Source: Phaeodactylibacter sp. (lineage in GTDB: Bacteria > Bacteroidota > Bacteroidia > Chitinophagales > Saprospiraceae). Taken from it: a stretch of DNA of 36,223 nucleotides. The stretch's first letter is position 1. Each line of letters starts with the position of its first letter. Made by a program: the position numbers and the translations under genes. The stretch is taken from NCBI GenBank assembly GCA_024102975.1, contig JAGFJD010000215.1:1-36223 (forward strand), written 5' to 3'. A model generated the notes under the pieces. It searched no databases and had not been told where the DNA came from. It saw nothing but the letters and a program-made list of their open reading frames with translations. Shown in pieces: positions 24,749 to 32,780 of the stretch.

Positions 24749-24855
24749 AGTTATTGGTTATTTTGTTATCCAAGAAAGGAAGGGCCGTTCATTTTTCGGA
24801 AAGAAGCCTGGCGTTTTAAAGGCCGGAACAATAACCCCTAATAACCAATAACCCC
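24749..24855. repeat. Inverted copies of a TTATTGGTTATT motif in an intergenic gap
   Basis: AGTTATTGGTTATTTTGTTA at 24749 and CTAATAACCAATAACCCC at 24838-24855 are inverted copies of a motif also seen at 3229-3244, 16065-16080 and 17562-17574. The gap separates yjbQ from the GH3 gene. I see no gene and no clear -7 box here. Confidence 0.5.
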
Positions 24856-24867
24856 AAATAACCCCTT

Positions 24868-25281
24868 CTACCCCACCACCGTCGCCACCAACCTCCGGGC
24901 GCCGCCGTGGTTGCGAAACTCGCAGAGGTAAATCCCTTGCCAGGTTCCCAGGTTGAGGCGGCCGCGGGTGATGGGGATGCTGATGGAAGAACCGATCATG
25001 GCCGCTTTGATGTGGGCGGGCATATCGTCCGGCCCTTCGACGGTATGCCGGAGGAAGGGCAGGTTCTCCGGGACGACGTGGTTGAAAATGCTCTCGAAGT
25101 CTGTCCGCACATCAGGGTCGGCATTTTCGTTGACCGTCAGGGCGGCGGAGGTATGCTTAATGAAGAGGTGCAGGATGCCCCGGTCCGGCAGTCCTTCCGG
25201 CAACTGGCGCAGGACTTCGCCGGTAATAATATGGTACCCCCGGGGGTAGGGCGGCAGGCTGAATTCTTTTTGCAGGACCAT
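24868..25281 (-). CDS. yjbQ: YjbQ/UPF0047 family protein
   Basis: A 137-residue protein, the normal length of the family. HTSAALTVNENADPDVRTD carries the conserved His, Asn and Asp residues, and ITRGRLNLGTWQGIYLCEFR is the second hallmark. Some members have been reported with thiamine-phosphate synthase activity; the physiological role is uncertain. It begins nine bases after the PorG-like gene on the same strand, so they are probably co-transcribed. Confidence 0.9.
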   Translation of the reverse strand: MVLQKEFSLPPYPRGYHIITGEVLRQLPEGLPDRGILHLFIKHTSAALTVNENADPDVRTDFESIFNHVVPENLPFLRHTVEGPDDMPAHIKAAMIGSSISIPITRGRLNLGTWQGIYLCEFRNHGGARRLVATVVG

Positions 25282-25290
25282 ATACTTTTT

Positions 25291-26121
25291 TTACCTTCTC
25301 CTTCCGTACTCCGGGCAGCGGATATCGCCGAAGTAATACACCAGCCCGACTCCCAGCAACACATAGCTGTCGTTGTTGTTGCTGTTGCCGCGCTGGGTGC
25401 CTTTGTTCCCGATCTGGCTGTCTCCGGATCCTGGAATTTCCTTAGAGCGGTCGGAAAGGGCCACTGCGGTTTGGTTGCGCAGCTTGAGCAGGTCGCCCTT
25501 GTCCGGGTAGACCGTGCTTACGTCGTCCAGGTAGTCGGTGAACAAGCTGCGGGCGCTGAGCTCGAAATTGAGGCTCAGCTCATAGCTCAGGTCCAGCTTG
25601 ATGCCCAGCCCGTAGGCCAGGCCGCCGCTGACGCTGTAGTACTCTTCGCCTTTGAATTGCCCTTCGGTGCCCAGGGGGCGCAGCTCCACCATTTCGCCCT
25701 GGTAAGACGCTTTGGGGTTGAAGTGAAATACGTTGAAGCCGGCAAAGACATAAGGCGTGAAGAACTCGTCCTTGCTGCCGTGCGTATAAGGCAGGAAATT
25801 GAATTCCAGTTGCGCCGTGCCATCGATGAGGATGGATTCGAAACTCAGGTTGCGGGCCTGTTCGAAGGGGTTGCTGGAGTTGGCGTCGTCGGCCATGACC
25901 TTTCCATAGTTGGCCGACATCTTGAAGCACAACCGGTCGTTGAAGTTGTAACGTGCGATAATGCCTCCGGCCAATCCCGGCATGCTGAGGTCGTAGTTGG
26001 TGTTCAGGTCGCCAAAATAATAGGCGCCGCCAAGCCAGCCGCCGGCTTCCCAGCCTTTTTGCGCATGTACAATGGATGCTGTCCCCAGGATTATCGCAAC
26101 GAAAAGTAATGCTTTTCTCAC
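25291..26121 (-). CDS. porG: Outer-membrane beta-barrel protein, PorG/DUF6089-like
   Basis: A protein of 276 residues when started at the GTG at 26121, which gives the signal peptide VRKALLFVAIILGTASIVHA; an ATG 33 codons upstream would put the signal sequence internally. The mature part has repeated aromatic-glycine strands (GGWLGGAYYFGDLN at its start, VLLGVGLVYYFGD at its end) typical of a small outer-membrane barrel. This family includes PorG, a part of the T9SS machinery, and three sorting-domain cargo proteins are encoded in this window. A Gly/Asn/Ser-rich loop occurs near residue 245. A generic porin-like protein is the alternative. Confidence 0.72.
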   Translation of the reverse strand: MRKALLFVAIILGTASIVHAQKGWEAGGWLGGAYYFGDLNTNYDLSMPGLAGGIIARYNFNDRLCFKMSANYGKVMADDANSSNPFEQARNLSFESILIDGTAQLEFNFLPYTHGSKDEFFTPYVFAGFNVFHFNPKASYQGEMVELRPLGTEGQFKGEEYYSVSGGLAYGLGIKLDLSYELSLNFELSARSLFTDYLDDVSTVYPDKGDLLKLRNQTAVALSDRSKEIPGSGDSQIGNKGTQRGNSNNNDSYVLLGVGLVYYFGDIRCPEYGRRR

Positions 26122-26235
26122 TTTATTCCATTTTTTAAACCGAGGTGCAAAGATAACTTTAAAATCCGGGAATAGAACGGAAAAAGCCAGGGCCGTGGTA
26201 TTTAAGGCCTGTAAAGTCATTAAGGTAGGTTTCCT

Positions 26236-26243
26236 TATCTTTG
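26236..26243 (+). promoter_or_regulatory. -7 box (TATCTTTG) for the exonuclease gene
   Basis: A perfect TAnnTTTG match lies 19 bases before the ATG at 26263. No clear TTTG is seen at the -33 position. The leader would be about 12-15 bases. Confidence 0.5.
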
Positions 26244-26262
26244 CTCCTCAAACCAATGAACC

Positions 26263-27036
26263 ATGCCCAAAACCATCGTCTCCTACAACGTCAACGGCAT
26301 CCGGGCCGCCCTGAACAAGGGGCTGCTCGACTGGGTCCGGGCCAACGGCATCGACATTTTCTGCGTTCAGGAAACCAAAGCCCACCCGGAGCAGGTGAAA
26401 GAGCGAACGGAATTCGAAGCGCTGGGTTATGAACAACACTGGCACAGCGCCGAGAAGAAAGGCTACAGCGGCGTGGCCACCTTCAGCCGTATCGAGCCGG
26501 ACGACGTCGTCGCCGGATGCGGCATCGAAAAATACGATCAGGAAGGGCGCATCCTGCGCACCGACTACGGCGACTGGTCGGTGCTCAATTGCTACTTCCC
26601 CTCCGGAACGACGGGTGACATGAGGCAGGCCTTCAAGATGGAGTTCCTCGACGACTTCCACCGCTGGGTCAATGAGCTGCGCAGGGAACGCCCCAGGCTC
26701 ATCATCGTCGGCGACTACAACATCGCCCATAACGAGATCGACATCCACGACCCGGTGCGCAACAAAAACAACTCCGGCTTCCTGCCCGAAGAACGGGAAT
26801 GGATGAGCCAATGGTTCGACAACGGATTTACCGATGCCTTCCGCTACCTCAATCCCGAAAAGGTGGAGTACAGCTGGTGGACCTACCGCGCCGGCGCCCG
26901 CAAGAAAAACAAAGGCTGGCGCATCGACTACCAGTCGGTGACCGACAACCTGAAGGACAAACTGCTGGAAGCTTACCAGATGACGGATGTGGTGCACTCG
27001 GACCACTGTCCGGTATATTTGAAGATTGCCTTATAA
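26263..27036 (+). CDS. xth: Exodeoxyribonuclease III
   Basis: A 257-residue DNA repair enzyme (AP endonuclease and 3-prime exonuclease) of the EEP fold. Metal and active-site motifs in order are SYNVNGIRAA, CVQETKA (metal-binding Glu), GDYNIAHNEIDIHDP, SGFLPEEREW, WRIDYQSVT and HSDHCPVYL. Length is typical. It is divergent from the PorG-like gene, and the methyltransferase gene follows on the same strand. Confidence 0.95.
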   Translation: MPKTIVSYNVNGIRAALNKGLLDWVRANGIDIFCVQETKAHPEQVKERTEFEALGYEQHWHSAEKKGYSGVATFSRIEPDDVVAGCGIEKYDQEGRILRTDYGDWSVLNCYFPSGTTGDMRQAFKMEFLDDFHRWVNELRRERPRLIIVGDYNIAHNEIDIHDPVRNKNNSGFLPEEREWMSQWFDNGFTDAFRYLNPEKVEYSWWTYRAGARKKNKGWRIDYQSVTDNLKDKLLEAYQMTDVVHSDHCPVYLKIAL

Positions 27037-27045
27037 GCTTGGAAA

Positions 27046-27096
27046 AAACTTGACAAGTTTGCAGAGGACTGCCGGGAGAAGAAACCTGGCAAGTTT
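27046..27096. repeat. Palindromic repeat family C, copy 2
   Basis: AAACTTGACAAGTTT (27046-27060) and AAACCTGGCAAGTTT (27082-27096) pair inversely at 13 of 15 positions. The loop shares CCGGGAG with copy 1 at 11151-11202. It fills the gap between xth and the methyltransferase gene, ending 13 bases before the latter's ATG, so the hairpin could hide or expose the ribosome-binding site. Confidence 0.6.
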
Positions 27097-27109
27097 ATCA
27101 TTAAAGGAA

Positions 27110-28273
27110 ATGGAACACAAGAACGAAATCGTCGCCCGGTTCATCCGGCGGCTGCAACAAAGCATAGAAAGCGGCAGCTTCATCAAGCTGACCCTGAGCA
27201 AGCCCGGCGGCAAAGACAAGGATCTCCGAAATGTCTATGCCCGTCTGATCGAGCTGAAAGGGGAACAGGCGCTTTCCTTCACGCTGCGCTACGCCACCCG
27301 GGACGAGGTGAAAAACCACCCCGTGCCGGAAGCGCTGGCCATGGTTGGGCTGTGGCTGGGAGCAGACTTCCTCAACGGCGACCTGCTTACCCTGAAGGAA
27401 GACGTTTCCATACAGTTCAGCAAAAAGCGCAAGCCCCGGCTTTTCTTCCGCCCGGCCAGCCTTCAGGAACAGCCCTCCAAAACGCATGACCGCCAGAAAC
27501 AATACCTCATCGAGGCTGCCGGCAACCCTTACCTGCAACCCATGGGCATTACCGGCGCCCAGGGCAAGGTGCTGGCCGCCGGGCAGGCCAAGTACCGGCA
27601 GATCAACAAATACATTGAGATCATCGACAACCTGCTCCGGCAACATCCTCTGCCGGAGAAGCCGCATATTGTCGATATGGGGTCCGGCAAAGGCTACCTC
27701 ACCTTTGCGCTGTACGACCACCTGGCCAACAACCTGGGCATGCAGCCCACCATCACGGGCATAGAACTGCGGCAGAAACTGGTGGATTTCTGCAATGAAC
27801 TGGCAAAGGAATCCGGATACGACGGGCTTTCCTTCCTCGCCCAGGACATAAACGACTTTCAGCCGGAGCGCATCGACCTGCTCATCGCCCTGCACGCCTG
27901 CGATGTGGCCACCGATATCGCCATCGCCAAAGGCATACGGTCCGGGGCCGGGATCATCATCGTGGCGCCCTGCTGCCACAAGCAGATCCGCAAACAGATG
28001 AACTGCCGGACCGACATGCAGGCCATCCTGCGGCACGGCATCCTCGAAGAGCGGCAGGCCGAGCTGATCACCGACGGCATCCGCGCCCTGCTGATGGAAG
28101 CCAATGGCTACGAAACCAAAGTGTTCGAGTTCATTTCAACTGAACATACAGCAAAAAACCTGATGATCGTGGGTATGAAAGGAAAGAGGAATGATGAAGC
28201 TTTAAAACAGGTGAAAACCATCAAAGAAAAGTATGGCATTGGATATCATTACCTGGAAAGGTTACTATTGTAA
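27110..28273 (+). CDS. Class I SAM-dependent methyltransferase (Methyltransf_32-like)
   Basis: A 387-residue protein. The ATG at 27110 has AAAGGAA just before it (27103-27109) and lies after the palindromic repeat, so I prefer it to the ATG at 27026, which would read the repeat as protein. The SAM site is VDMGSGKGYLTFALYDHL near residue 185. ALHACDVATDIAI and the APCCHKQIRKQM motif match the METTL25/RRNAD1-type group of rRNA or protein methyltransferases. The N-terminal 130 residues are a separate alpha/beta domain. The substrate is unknown. Confidence 0.82.
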   Translation: MEHKNEIVARFIRRLQQSIESGSFIKLTLSKPGGKDKDLRNVYARLIELKGEQALSFTLRYATRDEVKNHPVPEALAMVGLWLGADFLNGDLLTLKEDVSIQFSKKRKPRLFFRPASLQEQPSKTHDRQKQYLIEAAGNPYLQPMGITGAQGKVLAAGQAKYRQINKYIEIIDNLLRQHPLPEKPHIVDMGSGKGYLTFALYDHLANNLGMQPTITGIELRQKLVDFCNELAKESGYDGLSFLAQDINDFQPERIDLLIALHACDVATDIAIAKGIRSGAGIIIVAPCCHKQIRKQMNCRTDMQAILRHGILEERQAELITDGIRALLMEANGYETKVFEFISTEHTAKNLMIVGMKGKRNDEALKQVKTIKEKYGIGYHYLERLLL

Positions 28274-28317
28274 AATCTCAAACCTAGGTCTTTTAAATAG
28301 ACATAAAGTTGTATCTT

Positions 28318-28440
28318 GTTCGTGAGGGACTATGTCCCGATACGTCTAAATCAGCAAGTCTCCAGACTTGCGTAACTAAAAAACCGCAAGTCTGGAGACT
28401 TGCAAATTATACTGCATCGGGTCACAGACCCTCGCAAACG
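28318..28440. repeat. Cloverleaf-like palindromic repeat, copy 2
   Basis: Same order of parts as at 4182-4313: outer arms GTTCGTGAG/CTCGCAAAC, hairpin GGGAC-TAT-GTCCC (28326-28338), central pair GCAAGTCTCCAGACTTGCG / CGCAAGTCTGGAGACTTGC (28354-28372 and 28385-28403), and hairpin GGGTC-ACA-GACCC (28419-28431). The ACA loop is identical in both copies while the stems differ in a paired way. It lies 45 bases after the methyltransferase stop and may double as its terminator. Confidence 0.78.
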
Positions 28441-28511
28441 ACATTGCTATTGAAATGGATATAACTTACTGTCGATTTATGATATACAACATTATGTCGC
28501 AAGACACCCCG

Positions 28512-28560
28512 CCAGCGTGGGAGAACGCACCACCAAATCGGAGGGGATGTCCCCCGCTGG
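28512..28560. repeat. GC-rich hairpin repeat in the hemA-methyltransferase gap
   Basis: CCAGCG (28512-28517) and CGCTGG (28555-28560) are outer arms, with an inner GGGGA-TG-TCCCC hairpin at 28543-28554. The rest of the gap to 28721 is GC-rich with a GGGGGATTTAGGGGGTGG stretch near 28631 and no supported gene. Confidence 0.45.
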
Positions 28561-28721
28561 ACGTTTGCGCCATAGCTGGCTAGCTCCTCCGCTGAGTAGC
28601 TTCGGCGCTCGCGGACAGCGTCGGGGCACGGGGGATTTAGGGGGTGGACAGAATATTCTTCGGTGACATGAGTTTCCGGAGTGTCCTCAGCAATCCAACC
28701 ATTCAGCAATCCCCTACCAAT

Positions 28722-29960
28722 TCACTTCCCCGCCAACACCGCCTCCCGCGCTGCCCTCATCGGGATGCCGATGCACTTCTTCTCCATGTACGCCATCATC
28801 TTTTCCAGCAGCTCCCGGCTTTGGCCGTCGAGCATTTCCACCTCTTTGCGGAAAACTTCGTTGACGGCTTTGTGCCGGACAGCTTTAATTTCGGTGGGAA
28901 CGCGCCGCATGGCAATTTCCAGCTGGCGCTGCTTGAACAGGGTGGGAAACTCCCGCAGGTATTCTTTAAGGATCATCCTGGCCTCCCCGACCTCCTGCTC
29001 GCGGAAAGAAAGGTTGGCCTCTGCCAGGTGGCGCAGGCCATCTATTTCGATGTAGTTGATATCGTTGTTTTCAACCACTGCTTCCGAGATATTACGGGGA
29101 ACCGACAGGTCGATCGCTACTTTGCGCCCTTTTTCGCCCTGAAGCAAGGAAGCGTATAATTCTGGCGTGATGACTGCGTTGGTAGCGCCGGTGCAAACGA
29201 TCAGGCAATCAAAGCCCGCCGTGTAGGCAGGCAGGGCGTCCAGCGGCTGCGCTTTGCCTGCCAGCAAGGCGGCCAGCTGTTCCGCCTTGTCGAGCGTGCG
29301 GTTGAACACTACAATATCGTTGAAGGCGTGTTTGACGAGGAATTTGGCGACCAGTTGATTCGTTTGCCCGGCGCCAACCATCAGAATTCGGGCATTTTTA
29401 TTCAGCCCTGCATTTAACAGCTTTTGAACGGCCAGGGAAACCACAGAAATCTGTTTTTCGCCTATGCGGGTATTGGAGTATACTGCTTTGGCAGCCACAA
29501 CCGCCTGCTGATAAGCAAGCCGGATGAAGTTGCCGGCAAGCCCCCATTCCCAGCACTGGTCAAAAGCTTCCCGCAACTGGCGGAGGATTTGGCGCTCGCC
29601 GATGACCAGGGAGTCGATCGAAGCGGAAACATCGAGAAGGTGCCCCAGAGCAGCCTCCCCTTCCAGGCACTGTACGACATCCTCAATTTGGCTTAAGGCA
29701 GCGGCGGGCAACTCCGGATTGACGGACTGGAAAAAGCGGGAGATAAACTGGGACGTAATTGGCTGAGCGGTAGTAAAAAAATACATCACCCGGTTGCAGG
29801 TAGGGAGATACAACAGCTCATCGAGCTGAAAACCGTCCTTAAGGGCTTCCAGGCGCGCTTTGAGCGCACGGCTATCGGCAGCCTTTATGACAAAGCCACC
29901 AATCTCCTTGAGTTGGGTGTGCTTGTGTGTTACGGTCAGTATTTTATAATTCGCCAGCAT
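28722..29960 (-). CDS. hemA: Glutamyl-tRNA reductase
   Basis: A 412-residue enzyme that reduces Glu-tRNA to glutamate-1-semialdehyde, the first committed step of C5 tetrapyrrole synthesis. I use the ATG at 29960 (MLANYKILTVTHKH). The catalytic cysteine is in LPTCNRVMYF, the conserved GERQILRQLREAF motif follows, and the NADPH-binding glycine loop is MVGAGQTNQLVAKF. DLSVPRNISEAV and the C-terminal helical dimerisation region complete the fold. Other hem genes are not in the window. Upstream lie a TATTTTTG box and two dyad sites. Confidence 0.93.
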   Translation of the reverse strand: MLANYKILTVTHKHTQLKEIGGFVIKAADSRALKARLEALKDGFQLDELLYLPTCNRVMYFFTTAQPITSQFISRFFQSVNPELPAAALSQIEDVVQCLEGEAALGHLLDVSASIDSLVIGERQILRQLREAFDQCWEWGLAGNFIRLAYQQAVVAAKAVYSNTRIGEKQISVVSLAVQKLLNAGLNKNARILMVGAGQTNQLVAKFLVKHAFNDIVVFNRTLDKAEQLAALLAGKAQPLDALPAYTAGFDCLIVCTGATNAVITPELYASLLQGEKGRKVAIDLSVPRNISEAVVENNDINYIEIDGLRHLAEANLSFREQEVGEARMILKEYLREFPTLFKQRQLEIAMRRVPTEIKAVRHKAVNEVFRKEVEMLDGQSRELLEKMMAYMEKKCIGIPMRAAREAVLAGK

Positions 29961-29993
29961 AGTGCCCAGTCTATAGTTCCAGATTATAAGTTG

Positions 29994-30001
29994 CAAAAAT
30001 A
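29994..30001 (-). promoter_or_regulatory. -7 box (TATTTTTG) upstream of hemA
   Basis: A perfect TAnnTTTG match on the minus strand, 33 bases before the hemA ATG. I find no TTTG at the correct -33 position, so the site may depend on an activator, possibly at the dyads further upstream. Confidence 0.4.
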
Positions 30002-30077
30002 TATCCCCGTTACACACCTATTGTCATGAGACTGCAACAAGGTTAAACAAAACTATTATCGAGGCATAGCGAACTCG

Positions 30078-30131
30078 ATGACAAATATCACCGGAAGAGA
30101 TGACATTTTACTCTTTTGTGATAAATATCAC
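30078..30131. promoter_or_regulatory. Two Crp/Fnr-like dyads, 40 bp apart, upstream of hemA
   Basis: Site 1 is ATGACAAATATCAC (30078-30091) and site 2 is GTGATAAATATCAC (30118-30131). Site 2 is a perfect dyad (GTGATA-N2-TATCAC); site 1 shares 12 of 14 bases with it. The 40-base spacing puts both close to the same face of the helix. They lie 77-130 bases upstream of the hemA -7 box. The regulator is not in the window. The rest of the gap, 30132-30303, shows no gene. Confidence 0.5.
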
Positions 30132-30303
30132 GTTACAGGAGGGCATTAATCACGAATCAGCTAAATTTTAAAACACTGATAATCAATCAGGTAATATGCG
30201 CCTGAAAATCCAGCCTGATCCGATCAGACAGCCGGATTTGCAGGAAGGCCGCATTGTCACGCCATTGTAAAAAAACATGAACAACCGGGGAGCCGGCTGA
30301 ATT

Positions 30304-32700
30304 TCACTTGATCTTGATCTGTTCAGCGGCATTAACGAAAAGGGTATTGCCGATGCTTTCATAGCCTTTGAAAACAGCAGCTCCTTCGTGGCGGGCCACT
30401 TCCTCCCGGAAGCCAATAATGGTGAGGTCGGCGTCTTTGGATTTTCCGGCGATGATTTCCCGGGGATCGATGTCTGGCTTTCGGGGGATGACTTCGATGT
30501 TGTGAGGGGCGATGGGCAACTGGCCGGCTTCGATCAGGCTGTGTAGCCGGCCCCATTCCTCCTCGGCGTTTTCCTCCGGGTAGATGGCAAAGATTTTGAT
30601 GTACCCATCCTTCCACTCCCGGTGGCCCAGGATGATGTAGGCCAGCAGGATCATCAGGTTGGCGTTCTCGTAATCGTTGGAGGTGATCCAGACGTGTATG
30701 CTCTGTTTGAGGCCGTAGCCCCGCTCCGTGCTGCCCAGGATGAGCAGGTCAAAATCGACGGATTTGATGAGCTTGAAGTTGTCGACGATGTCTTCCAGGT
30801 TAGTGGGCTTCATCTTGGAAAACTCGGTGAGCAACACGTTGTTTTCCGTGCCGGATATGCCGGGCAGTTGGATGACCTGCGCCACCGCCGAGGTGTAGGA
30901 AGGGCTGACCAGGGTGTCGATGTAAATGTTGCTGTCGCTCGCCTCCGCCATTTTGATCAGGCGGTTCTTGCACTTCCTGGCTTCCAGGTGGGTCGACTTG
31001 GACAGGTAACCCGTGATTTTGTGGATGTAGGTCCCGAAACCGTACCGCTGCGATATCCAGCGCAGCATGTCGAAGGCGGCCAGGCGGTCGAAGGAGTGCT
31101 CGGAGATACATACGGTCGACGGGCGCCAGCTCGCCGTCTGCTCTTTTTCGGTTTTTTGCAAAAAGACCTGCAACTGCCGGCTGATCTGGAAGATCACCCC
31201 CTGGAAGATGACCGCCAGGTTTTTTTTCTCCGGGTTGTAACGGCTCACCAGCAGGTAGAAGACGACCATCAGAGCCAGGGAAAAGAAGGCGTACCCGGGG
31301 TTCATAAAAAACATCAGCCCGAAACAGGCAATGGCGCCGAAGAGGGAGATGTACCAGCGCGAACGGAAGGTCGGCCGATAGGAAGGGTCGGCGGCGAAAT
31401 GCTGCAAAAAAGAAATCAGGCAGAGGGATCCGTAGGTAACCATGAAGAACATGGAGATGATCTTCGCCACGGCGTCCAGCTCTCCCATCAGGATAAAAAC
31501 AAAAGCCAGCACAACCGTCACCACTGTTGCATTGAAGGGTTCATCGTTCTTGCCCCGGCCGCGCGACAGCCAGTAGTTGATGCTCCGTGAAGGGATCAGG
31601 CGGTCCCGCGCAATGGCCTGCAGGGTGCGGGGCGCCACCAGGATCGACCCGATGGCCGAGGAGATGGTAGCCGCCGCCAGCCCGACGGGGATGAGCCACC
31701 AGCCCTGCCAGGCGATCTCCGCCATGATGAGGCGGCTGGTGTCCGCCAGGTCCGCCGGGCTGGCGGAATCCGCCAGCTTGTAGGTAATGAACAGGTAGAC
31801 GACCATGCCGCAGAGGGTGCCGGCCAGCGTGCCCAGGGGAATGGACTTGCTGGGGTTGCGCAGGTCGCCGGAAAGGCCCACGCCGGCCGTCATGCCGGTG
31901 AAGGCGGGAAAGATGATGGCAAAGACGGTAAAAAAGCTGAATACTTCCACCGGCGGCTGCGAGGAACTAGCCTGCCGGCCGGGGTCTGCCGGGCTAAGTC
32001 TCGGGATATTGGGGTTGGGGTAATCGTCCGTTACCGTATCCTGCGGAAAAGAAAAAGCGGCCGTATCGTCCGCCGACTGGGCGGGCGGCCGGTAATCAGA
32101 AACATTGGCAAAGGGATCGACTTCTACATTCCTGCCGTAATCGGTCTCGCCGATGAAGAAGGCCACCAGGGACAGAAAAAGAGTGGCCACTACCACGTAG
32201 AGCGTTTTGACTCCCAGGTCGGCCCCCTTGGTCAGTACGATGGCGGTCAGGGCGAACAGGGCGGGAATGCTCACCGTCTGTTTTTTTGTAAACAACCACT
32301 CCAGGGCCGGGTGCCAGTGGTAGTTTTGCAGCAGGTAGTCGAAAAGAGCATTGAACGCCTCCGCAAAGGCGATGATGTAAAAGGCCACGCTGATGGCCTG
32401 GGAAAAATAAAGGGCGATGCCGATAGACGAGCCGATGACCAGGCCGAAAGAGCGGGATATGATGTAGTATTCGCCTCCTCCCTCTACCTTCTGGTTGGTG
32501 GCGATCTCGGCAATGGCCATGGCCGTGGGTATGGTCACAGCATGGCCGATGAGGACGATCAGGATGGTGCCTGCCAAGCCCACCTGCCCGACCGCGAAAC
32601 CAAACCGCAGGAACATCACCGCCCCCAGGATGGTGGAGATGGCAGTGAAGAATACCGGGGCGGTCCCGAATTTGCGGACGGCGGCGGCAGCGGTGCTCAT
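30304..32700 (-). CDS. SLC12-like cation/chloride cotransporter or amino-acid permease
   Basis: A 798-residue inner-membrane transporter of the APC superfamily. The N-terminal helices (GAVMFLRFGFAVGQVGLAG, then GGGEYYIISRSFG) and MTAGVGLSGDLRNPSKSIP match the cation-chloride cotransporter (NKCC/KCC) pattern. A hydrophilic Pro/Ser/Asp-rich loop of about 70 residues (near 190-260) separates two groups of helices. The C-terminal 300 residues are soluble with Rossmann/USP-like stretches (DLLILGSTERG, DADLTIIGFREEVARHEGA), as in the family's regulatory domain. The substrate could be ions or amino acids. The gene is divergent from the one at 32781. Confidence 0.82.
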   Translation of the reverse strand: MSTAAAAVRKFGTAPVFFTAISTILGAVMFLRFGFAVGQVGLAGTILIVLIGHAVTIPTAMAIAEIATNQKVEGGGEYYIISRSFGLVIGSSIGIALYFSQAISVAFYIIAFAEAFNALFDYLLQNYHWHPALEWLFTKKQTVSIPALFALTAIVLTKGADLGVKTLYVVVATLFLSLVAFFIGETDYGRNVEVDPFANVSDYRPPAQSADDTAAFSFPQDTVTDDYPNPNIPRLSPADPGRQASSSQPPVEVFSFFTVFAIIFPAFTGMTAGVGLSGDLRNPSKSIPLGTLAGTLCGMVVYLFITYKLADSASPADLADTSRLIMAEIAWQGWWLIPVGLAAATISSAIGSILVAPRTLQAIARDRLIPSRSINYWLSRGRGKNDEPFNATVVTVVLAFVFILMGELDAVAKIISMFFMVTYGSLCLISFLQHFAADPSYRPTFRSRWYISLFGAIACFGLMFFMNPGYAFFSLALMVVFYLLVSRYNPEKKNLAVIFQGVIFQISRQLQVFLQKTEKEQTASWRPSTVCISEHSFDRLAAFDMLRWISQRYGFGTYIHKITGYLSKSTHLEARKCKNRLIKMAEASDSNIYIDTLVSPSYTSAVAQVIQLPGISGTENNVLLTEFSKMKPTNLEDIVDNFKLIKSVDFDLLILGSTERGYGLKQSIHVWITSNDYENANLMILLAYIILGHREWKDGYIKIFAIYPEENAEEEWGRLHSLIEAGQLPIAPHNIEVIPRKPDIDPREIIAGKSKDADLTIIGFREEVARHEGAAVFKGYESIGNTLFVNAAEQIKIK

Positions 32701-32747
32701 GGTCTTAGTTTTGATATTTGACCTGTAAGATAAACGTAAACTTCAAG

Positions 32748-32776
32748 TTGCCAAAGGTTTTGGTTTTTTACCTTTG
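32748..32776 (+). promoter_or_regulatory. Bacteroidota-type promoter for the gene at 32781
   Basis: TTG (32748-32750) and TACCTTTG (32769-32776, perfect TAnnTTTG) have 18 bases between them. The ATG follows only four bases after the -7 box, so transcription would start at or just after the ATG, giving a leaderless message or implying a later start codon. Confidence 0.55.
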
Positions 32777-32780
32777 CCAC

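Noticed and set aside
27026..27109. Upstream start for the methyltransferase
   Set aside because: The extra 28 codons lie in the end of xth and in a palindromic repeat. The ATG at 27110 has a good ribosome-binding site.
28422..28709. Open frame of 95 codons on the minus strand between the methyltransferase gene and hemA
   Set aside because: It reads through a palindromic repeat and has odd composition (many Trp, Arg, Pro). It is most likely non-coding.
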